In this document: positions 27,723 through 35,315 of the stretch, one piece after another
How positions within the stretch are numbered: position 1 is the stretch's first letter
Layout: each line of letters opens with the position of its first letter
Source of the DNA: Lachnoclostridium sp. An138
GTDB taxonomy: Bacteria; Bacillota; Clostridia; Lachnospirales; Lachnospiraceae
Assembly: GCF_002160765.1 (NCBI RefSeq)
Contig: NZ_NFLF01000004.1
Coordinates: 124,001-188,000 of the forward strand
Length of the DNA: 64,000 nt
Reading direction: 5' to 3'
The notes under the pieces: model-generated
Database searches by the model: none
What the model was told of the DNA's origin: nothing
The model's input: only the letters and a program-made list of their open reading frames with translations
Program-made: the position numbers and the translations under genes

Positions 27723-28383
27723 TCTTCCACTCCTCTCTGAGAATATCGATCATATATACCGCATCCCGTACCGGATCCGCTTTGCGCTCCGCACGAGACG
27801 CGGCTCGTGCCTCACTGTCCCTTGTAGCTTTCTTTGGGTAGTAAATCGTGCGCTCCGCGGGGATGCTCTCCTCAAAACAGAGCCGTGAAAAAGCTTTTTC
27901 AGATTTCAAAACCACCTGCTCTCCCAGCTTTCCCAGGAACATGGCTTTCTCAAGCTGCGCCAGAGAGATGGTATTGTTCAGAAACGCAGAAGCGAAGGAG
28001 AAATAGGAATCATCGGCACGATACCCAATTATGACATCATAGTTCTCATACGGCAGCAGAAAGGTGCTGGCCAGATATTCTCTGCCCTGTGCGGCAATAT
28101 CGGAGCTAAGATTGAATCTGCGGTTCATGAGCAGAATCGAGAGCCAGTTCAGAATATTGTAATTCTCATCCGAGAGATTCAAAATTGAAAGACTATCCGT
28201 ACAGAAAGAATACCGATTTGCATATCCATCCTGCTCCATCGAACAGGCCCATTCTTTTGCCAGCTCTAAAGTCTGTGTGCAGTAGAAACCAAGGCCATAA
28301 TCATTAAATGGATTACCCTTTCCAAACTCAGGCTGTTCAATGATCAAAGACGAGCCGTGGTACAATGTCAGCGATTTATTCAT
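27685..28383 (-). CDS. DUF3990 protein, ADP-ribosyltransferase-like probable toxin
   Basis: A 232-residue cytosolic protein. Family marks are LYHGSS (His9), DYGLGFYCT (Tyr34), AKEWA, the DUF3990 motif YDVIIGYRADDSYF (115-128), and GEQVVL with Glu155. The His-Tyr-Glu order is that of PARP-like ADP-ribosyltransferases, so I infer NAD-dependent modification of a cell target. The ATG at 28383 follows GAGGAGAAACAGGC; a GTG six codons upstream lacks a site. It is the first gene of a two-gene operon with an overlapping XRE gene and has its own regulated promoter. Toxin activity is inferred from this layout, not shown. Confidence 0.75.
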   Translation of the reverse strand: MNKSLTLYHGSSLIIEQPEFGKGNPFNDYGLGFYCTQTLELAKEWACSMEQDGYANRYSFCTDSLSILNLSDENYNILNWLSILLMNRRFNLSSDIAAQGREYLASTFLLPYENYDVIIGYRADDSYFSFASAFLNNTISLAQLEKAMFLGKLGEQVVLKSEKAFSRLCFEESIPAERTIYYPKKATRDSEARAASRAERKADPVRDAVYMIDILREEWKNDDARLRGNLPE

Positions 28384-28406
28384 GCCTGTTTCTCCTCTCA
28401 CAAAAG

Positions 28407-28422
28407 TATCGTCAAAGCGATA
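28407..28422. promoter_or_regulatory. Operator-like palindrome 1 (TATCG-N6-CGATA)
   Basis: A perfect 5-bp inverted repeat with 6-bp spacer lying in the 5' leader of the DUF3990 gene, 24 nt before its start codon. It is identical in its arms and spacing to a second copy at 28444-28459, 37 bp away, which suggests two dimers of the same repressor, most likely the XRE protein. Confidence 0.6.
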
Positions 28423-28439
28423 TATATCTATTTGATATA

Positions 28440-28468
28440 AGTATATCGTTTCAGCGATACTCTGTCAA
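28440..28468 (-). promoter_or_regulatory. Sigma-A promoter of the DUF3990-XRE operon
   Basis: On the minus strand a perfect TTGACA (28468-28463) is followed after 17 nt by TATACT (28445-28440). The spacer holds palindrome 2, so a bound repressor would block RNA polymerase directly. Transcription would begin near 28433. Confidence 0.75.
28444..28459. promoter_or_regulatory. Operator-like palindrome 2 (TATCG-N6-CGATA)
   Basis: Same arms and spacing as the copy at 28407-28422. This copy fills the spacer between the -35 and -10 elements of the DUF3990-XRE promoter. Confidence 0.6.
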
Positions 28469-28469
28469 C

Positions 28470-28817
28470 AGTGAAGTCCAATAAGGCGTATTTTTCAGGA
28501 ACGAAATGTATGCGGGTTAAAGGAGTTATGCCAAAAAGCGGTACACCTCCTTTGGAACATCGCCTGGCAAAGCTGAGCGAAAAATTGTCATTCGACAACG
28601 ATGACATCTAGTTCTTCTGACACTTTTTGTCTTTTCATATTTTCCGGCCAAATCACATTACTACTATTTTTAATCAGCCATACAAGTCTGTTCCGTCAGG
28701 CCCTGCATGGAGTTACTTCAAGCCTCAGTTTCATAAATTCAACTCTCCCGTCCCGGTCTGCCTTTATTATAATTCATACCCATATATTTCTGTACACAAA
28801 TTTTACATGTCTATCGC
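28470..28817. other. Intergenic AT-rich stretch with a short open frame, no firm gene
   Basis: About 350 bp between the DUF3990 promoter and the marR promoter. A plus-strand frame is open from 28441 to a TAG at 28609-28611; its only ATG codons (28510 and 28528) give 33 or 27 residues ending EKLSFDNDDI. The AAAGGAG before 28528 is only 2 nt away, too close to work. This could be the decayed 3' end of a lost gene. From 28612 to 28817 I see nothing. Confidence 0.4.
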
Positions 28818-28846
28818 TTGACTTTAATCCGAATCCGTATTATACT
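28818..28846 (+). promoter_or_regulatory. Sigma-A promoter of the marR-MATE operon
   Basis: TTGACT (28818-28823) and TATACT (28841-28846) are separated by 17 nt. The spacer contains the left arm of an inverted repeat described at 28826-28881. The leader to the TTG start of the MarR gene is about 80 nt. Confidence 0.75.
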
Positions 28847-28881
28847 GGCCTACGGCACGCCGCATAGTACGAATTCGGATT
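28826..28881. promoter_or_regulatory. Inverted repeat, likely MarR operator
   Basis: AATCCGAATCCG at 28826-28837 matches the reverse complement of CGAATTCGGATT at 28870-28881 in 11 of 12 positions. The left arm lies between -35 and -10 and the right arm just downstream of the start point. The right arm contains the self-palindrome CGAATTCG, so each arm may bind one MarR dimer. Confidence 0.55.
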
Positions 28882-28933
28882 TTGTTTTTCGCATACAAAA
28901 CCTGCAAAAACAAAACACAGAAAAGGAGATATT

Positions 28934-29383
28934 TTGAATCAGGAACGGGAATATATAGACAGGCTCTGGGCCTGTACCAACATTATCGACGGGCTCTACT
29001 ACAAAAGCGCCCGGAGCCTCCATATTAAAAACAATATGCTGGCCCTTTTTTATGCTCTTGGAGACGGAAACGTTCATTCTCAGAAACAGCTCTGTGAAGA
29101 ATACTTGTTTCCAAAGACGACGCTGAATACCATTGTGCGGGAATGCGCACAAAAAAACTATATCGCTCTCGTGCGGGAAAACAGTTCGAAAGAAAAAAGC
29201 ATCACCCTGACCGATAAGGGCAGGGAATATGCCCGCTCGATTCTTGAGCCGATTTATGCCGCTGAGGCAGCGGCCATAAATCGCACGCTTCAGCAGTTTT
29301 CTCCGGAATTTGTGGACGCGCTGGAATGCTTCACAAAGCATCTTCAGGAAGAATTCGAACAAAGTATCTTACATCTAGAATAA
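28934..29383 (+). CDS. MarR family transcriptional regulator
   Basis: A 149-residue winged-helix regulator: the helix-turn-helix is in HSQKQLCEEYLFPKTTLNTIVRE (about residues 52-74) and the wing in SSKEKSITLTDKGREYA. It starts at a TTG at 28934 after AAAAGGAGATATT. Its stop is 14 nt before the MATE transporter start, so both are one operon. By analogy with MexR/MepR it should repress the operon and be released by the transported drug; the inverted repeat on its promoter supports self-control. Confidence 0.88.
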   Translation: MNQEREYIDRLWACTNIIDGLYYKSARSLHIKNNMLALFYALGDGNVHSQKQLCEEYLFPKTTLNTIVRECAQKNYIALVRENSSKEKSITLTDKGREYARSILEPIYAAEAAAINRTLQQFSPEFVDALECFTKHLQEEFEQSILHLE

Positions 29384-29397
29384 AGGAGTTAAACATT

Positions 29398-30756
29398 ATG
29401 GAATCCAGAACTTTATTTGCAGAGACGCCTCCGATAAAGCTTTTTTTCACCGCATCCCTTCCAGGTGCCGTCAGCATGCTGGCATCCGCTCTTTACCAGC
29501 TTCTGGATGGAATGATGGTAGGACAAATCTTAGGCGAGACTCCCTTTGCGGCCCTGAATCTGGCCATGCCCTTCGTTATTATTAACTTTGCTCTGGCCGA
29601 CCTGATCGGTGTAGGCTCCTCTGTCCCTATTGCCATGAACCTGGGAAAGAAAAAGGAGGAAGAAGCAAATAACATCTTTTCCTGCGCCTGTCTGATGATT
29701 TTTGCGGCAGGCGTCGTGATCGGAGCTCTGCTTTACGCCGGAGCCCCGCTGCTGATGAGACTGATGGGCGCAGAGGGACAGCTTCTTTCAGACGCCGTGA
29801 GCTACCTGCGCGTATACGCTCTCTGTTCTCCGCTGACCACCATTGTCTTTGCCATGGATAATTATCTGCGGATCTGCGGTAAAATCCGGTTCAGCATGTT
29901 TTTAAATATCCTCATGTCTGTAATCATTGCCGGACTGGAATTTATCTTTTTATATTATTTCCGTTTTGGAATCTGGGGCGCCGCCCTGGCCACCTGTATC
30001 GGAATGGCCGCCTGCGCTCTGGCAGCCCTCCTTCGTTTTCCGGGCGGACGGCTGCAGCTGCACTTCCGGAAACCCCGGTTTTCCAAAAACATGATAAAGC
30101 AGATTATCTCCTGTGGAAGCCCGAACTTTCTGAACAACATTGCCGGACGTATCACATCAATCCTGCTGAATACCATTCTCCTGCGTGTGGGAGGGCAGAC
30201 CGCAGTATCTGTCTACGGTATCCTGATGTATGTGGAAGGCTTTATCCAGCCGCTGCTTTACGGTATGTGCGATTCCCTGCAGCCTGCAGTCAGCTTCAAC
30301 TGGGGAGCCGGCGACCTGAAGCGTGTGAAAGCCATTGAACGCTGCTGCTTTACAGCCAGCGCCATTGTGTCTCTGGTATCTGCCCTTGTAATCTTCGTGT
30401 TCCCGGGACAGCTGGCTGTAATTTTTATCGGAGAAACGGCCTCCTCGTATTTCACAATGGCTGTCACTGCCCTGCGTCTCTTTGCGCTGACCTATCTGAC
30501 CCGCTGGTTCTCCTTTGCAGTCCAAAGCTACATGCTGGCGGTGGGAAACGCTGCCGGAGCCACTCTGATCTCCCTGTCTGCAGCGCTGCTTTTCCCGGTA
30601 ATTCTGATCGTGTCTCTCTGGCCCTTCGGACTTACAGGCATCTGGCTGAATTTCGCAAGCACCTCGCTGCTGGCAGGCGTTCTGGCAGCCTTCGTGATGA
30701 CGCGTTTTCAGCGAAATTCACGTTCAGACAGATACGCAAGCGCCGATTCCAACTGA
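29398..30756 (+). CDS. MATE family multidrug efflux transporter
   Basis: A 452-residue integral membrane protein with about 12 helices in two similar halves, of the MepA/NorM-like MATE family that exports cationic drugs using a Na+ or H+ gradient. Typical stretches are LYQLLDGMMVGQILGETPFAALN at the start and SVYGILMYVEGFIQPLLYGMCDSLQPAVSFNWGA-type sequence in the second half. The ATG at 29398 follows AAAGGAGTTAAACATT. Its last 49 bp overlap the converging LysR gene. Confidence 0.9.
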   Translation: MESRTLFAETPPIKLFFTASLPGAVSMLASALYQLLDGMMVGQILGETPFAALNLAMPFVIINFALADLIGVGSSVPIAMNLGKKKEEEANNIFSCACLMIFAAGVVIGALLYAGAPLLMRLMGAEGQLLSDAVSYLRVYALCSPLTTIVFAMDNYLRICGKIRFSMFLNILMSVIIAGLEFIFLYYFRFGIWGAALATCIGMAACALAALLRFPGGRLQLHFRKPRFSKNMIKQIISCGSPNFLNNIAGRITSILLNTILLRVGGQTAVSVYGILMYVEGFIQPLLYGMCDSLQPAVSFNWGAGDLKRVKAIERCCFTASAIVSLVSALVIFVFPGQLAVIFIGETASSYFTMAVTALRLFALTYLTRWFSFAVQSYMLAVGNAAGATLISLSAALLFPVILIVSLWPFGLTGIWLNFASTSLLAGVLAAFVMTRFQRNSRSDRYASADSN

Positions 30757-31595
30757 GGCGTGACCCATTTGTCCCGGTGATAGAGAAGCTGTTTCCAGAT
30801 CTCGATTTCGAAATTTTTGACCGGAAGGTACCGAAGCCGGCCTGCGCGGACCTTCTCTTCCGTCACGTAATCCGGAAGAAAGGATATCCCCGCGCCCTGC
30901 TCCACAAGGGAGCAGATTAGGCCGGCGCTTCCGATCTCCAGCACCGGCAGAATCTCCATGGAAAGTTCCGCAAATTTCTCATCCATCAGCCTTCGGTAGC
31001 TCATTCCCTTTTCTGTCAGAAGAAAGGGCTGGCCCGCCAGATCTTCCGGAAAAAGCTCCTCTCTTTCACAAAGCGGATTTTCACTGTCCGCCACAAAGTG
31101 CACGCCTGATCTCTCCTCTCTCGCAATCACATACTCTGCATGAAAAATATGGTTGTCCAGCGTCAGGACCGCATCTGCCTCGTTCTGGTTCAGCAGCCGG
31201 AACATCTCTTCTGTACCCGCCGTAATGATTTTCAGAGAGATCCCCGGATATCTGTCCCGAAACTCCCCAAACCCTTCCTGAAGCATGTTGTCACAGAGTG
31301 AATCTGCCATGGCAATCCGGACATTTCCCGAGACTTCTTCTTCATTCTGCAGCCTTTTATCCAGCTCCTGGGTCATCTTACTGATCTGATGGGCAAATTT
31401 AAGCACATCGCGCCCTTTTTCCGTCAGCACAACCGTATGGTTAATCCGTTCAAAAAGCTGGGTTCCCAGCTCACGCTCCAGCTGCTTAATCTGAAAGGAA
31501 ACCGTGGATTGGGAAAAGCCCAGCTTCTGTCCCGCCCTTGTAAAGCTGTTCAGCTCAGCCACATGCATAAATGTCAGCAGATTTTTCAGATCCAT
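30708..31595 (-). CDS. LysR family transcriptional regulator
   Basis: A 295-residue LysR regulator: N-terminal HTH (NLLTFMHVAELNSFTRAGQKLGFSQSTVSFQIKQLE) and a periplasmic-binding-like effector domain (from about residue 90). It is divergent from the AGCS symporter gene with 117 bp between the start codons, the usual layout for a LysR protein controlling its neighbour. The ATG follows GGAGGGATTGC. Its 3' end overlaps the MATE gene tail to tail by 49 bp. Confidence 0.88.
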   Translation of the reverse strand: MDLKNLLTFMHVAELNSFTRAGQKLGFSQSTVSFQIKQLERELGTQLFERINHTVVLTEKGRDVLKFAHQISKMTQELDKRLQNEEEVSGNVRIAMADSLCDNMLQEGFGEFRDRYPGISLKIITAGTEEMFRLLNQNEADAVLTLDNHIFHAEYVIAREERSGVHFVADSENPLCEREELFPEDLAGQPFLLTEKGMSYRRLMDEKFAELSMEILPVLEIGSAGLICSLVEQGAGISFLPDYVTEEKVRAGRLRYLPVKNFEIEIWKQLLYHRDKWVTPQLESALAYLSEREFR

Positions 31596-31643
31596 GCAAT
31601 CCCTCCATGAAATATTTTGATTTACTATATTCTGATTATCAAT

Positions 31644-31672
31644 TTTACAAATGTATGATTTTACTATATACT
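31644..31672 (+). promoter_or_regulatory. Promoter of the AGCS symporter gene with LysR-type palindromes
   Basis: TTTACA (31644-31649) and TATACT (31667-31672) with a 17-nt spacer. Just upstream lie a 9-bp palindrome TGATTATCA (31633-31641) and TTGAT-N16-ATCAA (31617-31642), and the sequence TTTACTATAT occurs twice (31621-31630 and 31660-31669). These are plausible LysR contacts but no single T-N11-A box stands out. Confidence 0.55.
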
Positions 31673-31712
31673 AAAAAATCAGGAGTTACAAGCGAAAAGG
31701 GGGAGCCTTATC

Positions 31713-33128
31713 ATGAAAATCATTACATTTTTTTATAACCTGCTCTGGGGAGATCTGATCATCGTTCCGCTGCCCGGCGGCAGTACGCTGGGACTGTCCC
31801 TGCTGGTTCTGATCCTGATCCCGGCAGGAATCTATTTTACCGTCCAGACGAAAGGCCTGCCTTTCCGTCTTTTTCCGGAAATGATCCGCATTACCCTTGA
31901 AAAGAAGAAGGTCGCCGACAAAGGGGCTATCTCCGGCGTACAGGCCCTGATTGTCTCCACTGCCACGCGGGTAGGCATGGGCAATCTGATTGGCGTGGTG
32001 GCCGCCATCTCCGCCGGAGGGGCAGGCGCCGTCTTCTGGATGTGGCTGATCGCTCTTCTGGGCTCCTCCACCGCCTTCGTGGAAGCCACGCTCGCGCAGA
32101 TTTACAAAGAAAAAGACCCCCTGTACGGAGGATACCGCGGCGGTCCTGCTTACTACATCCACTCATTTTTTATGAACCGGAAAAACAAGGCATCAAAACG
32201 GAAACGTTCCCTCATTGCCGCGCTCTTCGCCCTGTCCGGCCTTCTGTGCTGGTGCGGCATCAGCCAGGTAATCGGAAATTCCGTATCTTCCGCCTTTGAA
32301 AACGCGTTCCATATTCCGCCCATCTGGACCACCATCGTTCTGACCATTCTTGCCGCCGTGATTGTGCTTCGCAAGCACGCGACCGTCAAGGTGCTTGACG
32401 TGATGGTTCCCGTCATGGCCGGCCTGTATTTTGCCATTACGCTCTTTATCATCATTCGGAACGCCGGACAGCTTCCTGCCGTGTTCCAGCGGATTTTCAT
32501 GGAAGCTTTCGGCTTTCGCCAGGCGGTGGCCGGAGGAATCGGAGCCGTCATCATGAACGGCGCCAAGAGAGGGCTTTTTTCCAATGAAGCCGGAAGCGGA
32601 TCTGCGCCCTGCGCGGCTGCAGCGGCGGATATCAGTCATCCTGCCAAAGAAGGGCTTCTGCAGGCTCTGGGCGTCTTCATCGACACCCTTCTGATCTGCA
32701 GCTGCACCGCCATGATCATGCTTCTGACTCCCTCCTCTCTGACGAATGGACTGGAAGGAATGGATCTGCTTCAGACCGCCATGCAGTACCATATCGGAGA
32801 ATTCGGCGTCATCTTTACCGCCGTGATTCTCTGGCTTTTCAGCTTCTCTACCTTTATCGGCATCCTCTTCTACGCCCGGCCAAATATCGCCTACCTGTTC
32901 GGAGACAACTGGCTTTCCCAGACTCTCTACAAGGTTCTGGCACTGGTGATGCTTTTTATCGGAGGGCTGGCTGCCTACCAGGCTGTCTGGGAGCTGGGAG
33001 ATATCGGAATCGGCCTTATGACCATCTTTAATATGATTGTGCTGGTTCCGCTGGCCCCGAAAGCCATTGATTCGCTGAAGGATTATGAGAAAAACCACAA
33101 AAGAAAAAAACGCTCTAAACAGGTCTGA
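31713..33128 (+). CDS. Sodium:alanine/glycine symporter (AGCS family)
   Basis: A 471-residue integral membrane carrier with about 11 helices that would import alanine or glycine with Na+. Family signatures seen are GVQALIVSTATRVGMGNLIGV, GGPAYYI, GAVIMNGAKRGLFSNEAGSGSAP and NIAYLFGDNW. The divergent LysR gene probably regulates it. It ends 2 bp before the stop of the converging membrane-protein gene, with no terminator between them. Confidence 0.92.
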   Translation: MKIITFFYNLLWGDLIIVPLPGGSTLGLSLLVLILIPAGIYFTVQTKGLPFRLFPEMIRITLEKKKVADKGAISGVQALIVSTATRVGMGNLIGVVAAISAGGAGAVFWMWLIALLGSSTAFVEATLAQIYKEKDPLYGGYRGGPAYYIHSFFMNRKNKASKRKRSLIAALFALSGLLCWCGISQVIGNSVSSAFENAFHIPPIWTTIVLTILAAVIVLRKHATVKVLDVMVPVMAGLYFAITLFIIIRNAGQLPAVFQRIFMEAFGFRQAVAGGIGAVIMNGAKRGLFSNEAGSGSAPCAAAAADISHPAKEGLLQALGVFIDTLLICSCTAMIMLLTPSSLTNGLEGMDLLQTAMQYHIGEFGVIFTAVILWLFSFSTFIGILFYARPNIAYLFGDNWLSQTLYKVLALVMLFIGGLAAYQAVWELGDIGIGLMTIFNMIVLVPLAPKAIDSLKDYEKNHKRKKRSKQV

Positions 33129-33130
33129 AT

Positions 33131-33856
33131 TTAAACTGATCCGTATTTATGTTTTACTTCTTTTGTAATTATTTTTTCCCGGTCTATATGCCGGATGAGA
33201 TACGCGTCCATATCGTCAATTCCGTCCATGCCGCGATTTAACGATATTTGTCTATATCCCGTATCTATTGTTATCTTTTTTGTTGTCTGCCATCCAAAAT
33301 CCGGTTCTGTCTCCCGAAGAACTCTGACGATTTCGGACACAGGGAAACTGTATGCTCTCCCCAGTCCGGGCGTGACAGTCATGACATCACCTTCCGCCAC
33401 GATCCGGAACCGCCGTGCCATAAAATTGTAAAACAGGAGCAGGATGGCAGACAGGCCGGCCGCACTATTGACTACAAGAGAGTATACCGGGTCTGCCACA
33501 TCCAGAATTTCTATCAGCAGGGCAGAAAAACAGAGGGATAAGACCACCACAGCCATCCAGATAAAAGCATCATTTGACCGGTAAACTTCTGTCTTCAGCC
33601 CGAGCTCTGTTTCAAACATTACTTTATAATTCTTATCAAAGAAAAGTATTCGGATATGATTCTCTTTACCATATCGGGTTGCCCGGTAGATCAGGCTGAG
33701 CCTGTCCTTATCTGTCTTCTCTCCCTGATACCGGACCCAGCAGACAAAATCCGCATATGCATAAAATCCGCCCAGACAGCTTTCTCCGTCAAACCGTGCG
33801 ACAGTTCCGTCGTCATCCTCAATCTGAATATATCCCCTCGTCCCTGTAATTTTCAC
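33131..33856 (-). CDS. Membrane protein with Imm74-like N-terminus and PH-like C-terminal domain
   Basis: A 241-residue protein. The first 45 residues (MKITGTRGYIQIEDDDGTVARFDGES, GGFYAYADFVCWV) closely resemble the start of Imm74 immunity proteins. Two membrane helices follow (about residues 95-118 and 125-145). The C-terminal part, RRFRIVAEGDVMTVTPGLGRAYSFPVSEIVRVLRE, looks like a bacterial PH-type or DUF6560-like domain. The combination suggests an immunity-like or envelope-sensing protein, but no toxin is adjacent. Function unknown. Confidence 0.6.
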   Translation of the reverse strand: MKITGTRGYIQIEDDDGTVARFDGESCLGGFYAYADFVCWVRYQGEKTDKDRLSLIYRATRYGKENHIRILFFDKNYKVMFETELGLKTEVYRSNDAFIWMAVVVLSLCFSALLIEILDVADPVYSLVVNSAAGLSAILLLFYNFMARRFRIVAEGDVMTVTPGLGRAYSFPVSEIVRVLRETEPDFGWQTTKKITIDTGYRQISLNRGMDGIDDMDAYLIRHIDREKIITKEVKHKYGSV

Positions 33857-33906
33857 CTCACAGCCTCCTTACAGCCCTTTTCTGCATCGATGTACACGGG
33901 AAGCCC

Positions 33907-34386
33907 CTACTTGTGATACGGCTCGTTTTTCATAATCCGGAAGCTCCGGTAAATCTGTTCCAGCAGAATCACCCGCATCAGCTGGTGGGGGAAGGTCATT
34001 TTTGAAAAGCTGAGAGCGTAATCCGCCCGCTTCATCACAGCCGAAGACAGTCCCAGGGAACCGCCGATGACAAAGACAATATGACTTACCCCGCCCGTCC
34101 CAAACGCTTCGATTTTCCGGGACAGCTCTACGGAATCCAGCATCTTCCCTTCGATAGCCAGAGCAATCACATACGCGTCTTCCTTTATGGCTTTCAGAAT
34201 CCGCTCCCCTTCCCGGTCGCGGATAGCGGCCTCCTCGGCCGCGCCGGCACCGTCCGGCGTCTTCTCATCAGCCAGCTCCACAATTTCCAGCCTGCAGTAA
34301 CGGCTCAGGCGCTTCTCATATTCCCGGATGGCTTCCGTCAGATATTTTTCCTTGATTTTTCCTACTGTGACACAGGTAATCTTCAT
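33907..34386 (-). CDS. rlmH: 23S rRNA (pseudouridine(1915)-N(3))-methyltransferase RlmH
   Basis: A 159-residue SPOUT methyltransferase that modifies pseudouridine in helix 69 of 23S rRNA. The family hallmarks are the FVIGGSLGLS loop of the knotted SAM site and the C-terminus IYRSFRIMKNEPYHK. Start after TAAAGGAGCGCC. Length is normal. Confidence 0.96.
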   Translation of the reverse strand: MKITCVTVGKIKEKYLTEAIREYEKRLSRYCRLEIVELADEKTPDGAGAAEEAAIRDREGERILKAIKEDAYVIALAIEGKMLDSVELSRKIEAFGTGGVSHIVFVIGGSLGLSSAVMKRADYALSFSKMTFPHQLMRVILLEQIYRSFRIMKNEPYHK

Positions 34387-34414
34387 GGCGCTCCTTTAAC
34401 TCTTCCGGTTTCAT

Positions 34415-35215
34415 TTACAGCTCTATCACATCCAGATCCTCCGGAATCCAGAGGTTTCCATGGAAATACTGCTCTCCCTCCGCCCGGTAAAGCTCCTGGC
34501 GGCGCTTGATATTCTTATCTTCCGTGTGATACAGGAGGAGATTTTTCACACCCAGCTTTTCCGCCAGCTCGCAGGCGTCTTTTACTGTGGAATGATGCTT
34601 CTCATAAGGATGAAAGATATCCGCCTGGCCGTTCAGGCAGAAGGCCTCATGAAGCAGCCAGTCGCTGCCCTTTGCATATACTTCTTCCCGCTCGTTATAG
34701 GGCTCGTCCCCGCAGCAGGTGAGCCGGCGTCCGTCTCCCAGATCCAGCATGTAGCCGTACTGCTTGGCTTTCGTGGACCCAATATCGAAAAAGGTATACT
34801 CATGCCCCAGAATGGTCTTCTTTTCCCCATCCTCCACCGGCACCAGATGCACCCGTTTACCGATAAGTTTTACCTCTTTCTTATTCAGCAGCATTTCCGC
34901 CAGCGTCATAAGCATCTCTGAGAGATCCTTATGAGCGTAAATAAAGGCATCGCCTTCATAGCTGCCGCTGTTCATATTCTGACAGATAACCCGCATCATC
35001 CAGATGATTCCCAGCACATGATCAATATGCTTGTGGGTTACAATGATATGATGAATGCTGCCTACGTCAATTCCAGCCTGCTTCAGGCGGATTAAAATCA
35101 TGGACCCGCCTCCGCCGTCCACCAAAAGGCTGCCTTCTTCGCTGCTCAGCACATAGCAGGTATTATAACACTCTGTCACCTGCGCGTTTCCCGTGCCCAG
35201 TATCGTAATTTTCAT
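34415..35215 (-). CDS. MBL-fold metallo-hydrolase, RNase Z-like
   Basis: A 266-residue cytosolic metallo-beta-lactamase-fold enzyme. The metal motif THKHIDHVLG (HxHxDH) is at about residue 60, and HHSTVKDACELAEK with LLLYHTED provides later ligands. The start ILGTGNAQVTECYNTCYVL resembles RNase Z and phosphodiesterase-like MBL enzymes. The lack of the RNase Z exosite arm suggests another substrate. It is 28 nt upstream of rlmH and probably co-transcribed. Confidence 0.8.
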   Translation of the reverse strand: MKITILGTGNAQVTECYNTCYVLSSEEGSLLVDGGGGSMILIRLKQAGIDVGSIHHIIVTHKHIDHVLGIIWMMRVICQNMNSGSYEGDAFIYAHKDLSEMLMTLAEMLLNKKEVKLIGKRVHLVPVEDGEKKTILGHEYTFFDIGSTKAKQYGYMLDLGDGRRLTCCGDEPYNEREEVYAKGSDWLLHEAFCLNGQADIFHPYEKHHSTVKDACELAEKLGVKNLLLYHTEDKNIKRRQELYRAEGEQYFHGNLWIPEDLDVIEL

Positions 35216-35315
35216 TTATGTCTCTCCTTTCAGGCCTTTCATGTTCCAGAAAAGCCACGAAAGGAGCACCACAAAGTTCTTTGCAGCGCTCCTTTACAGA
35301 ATTCTGAATCATATT

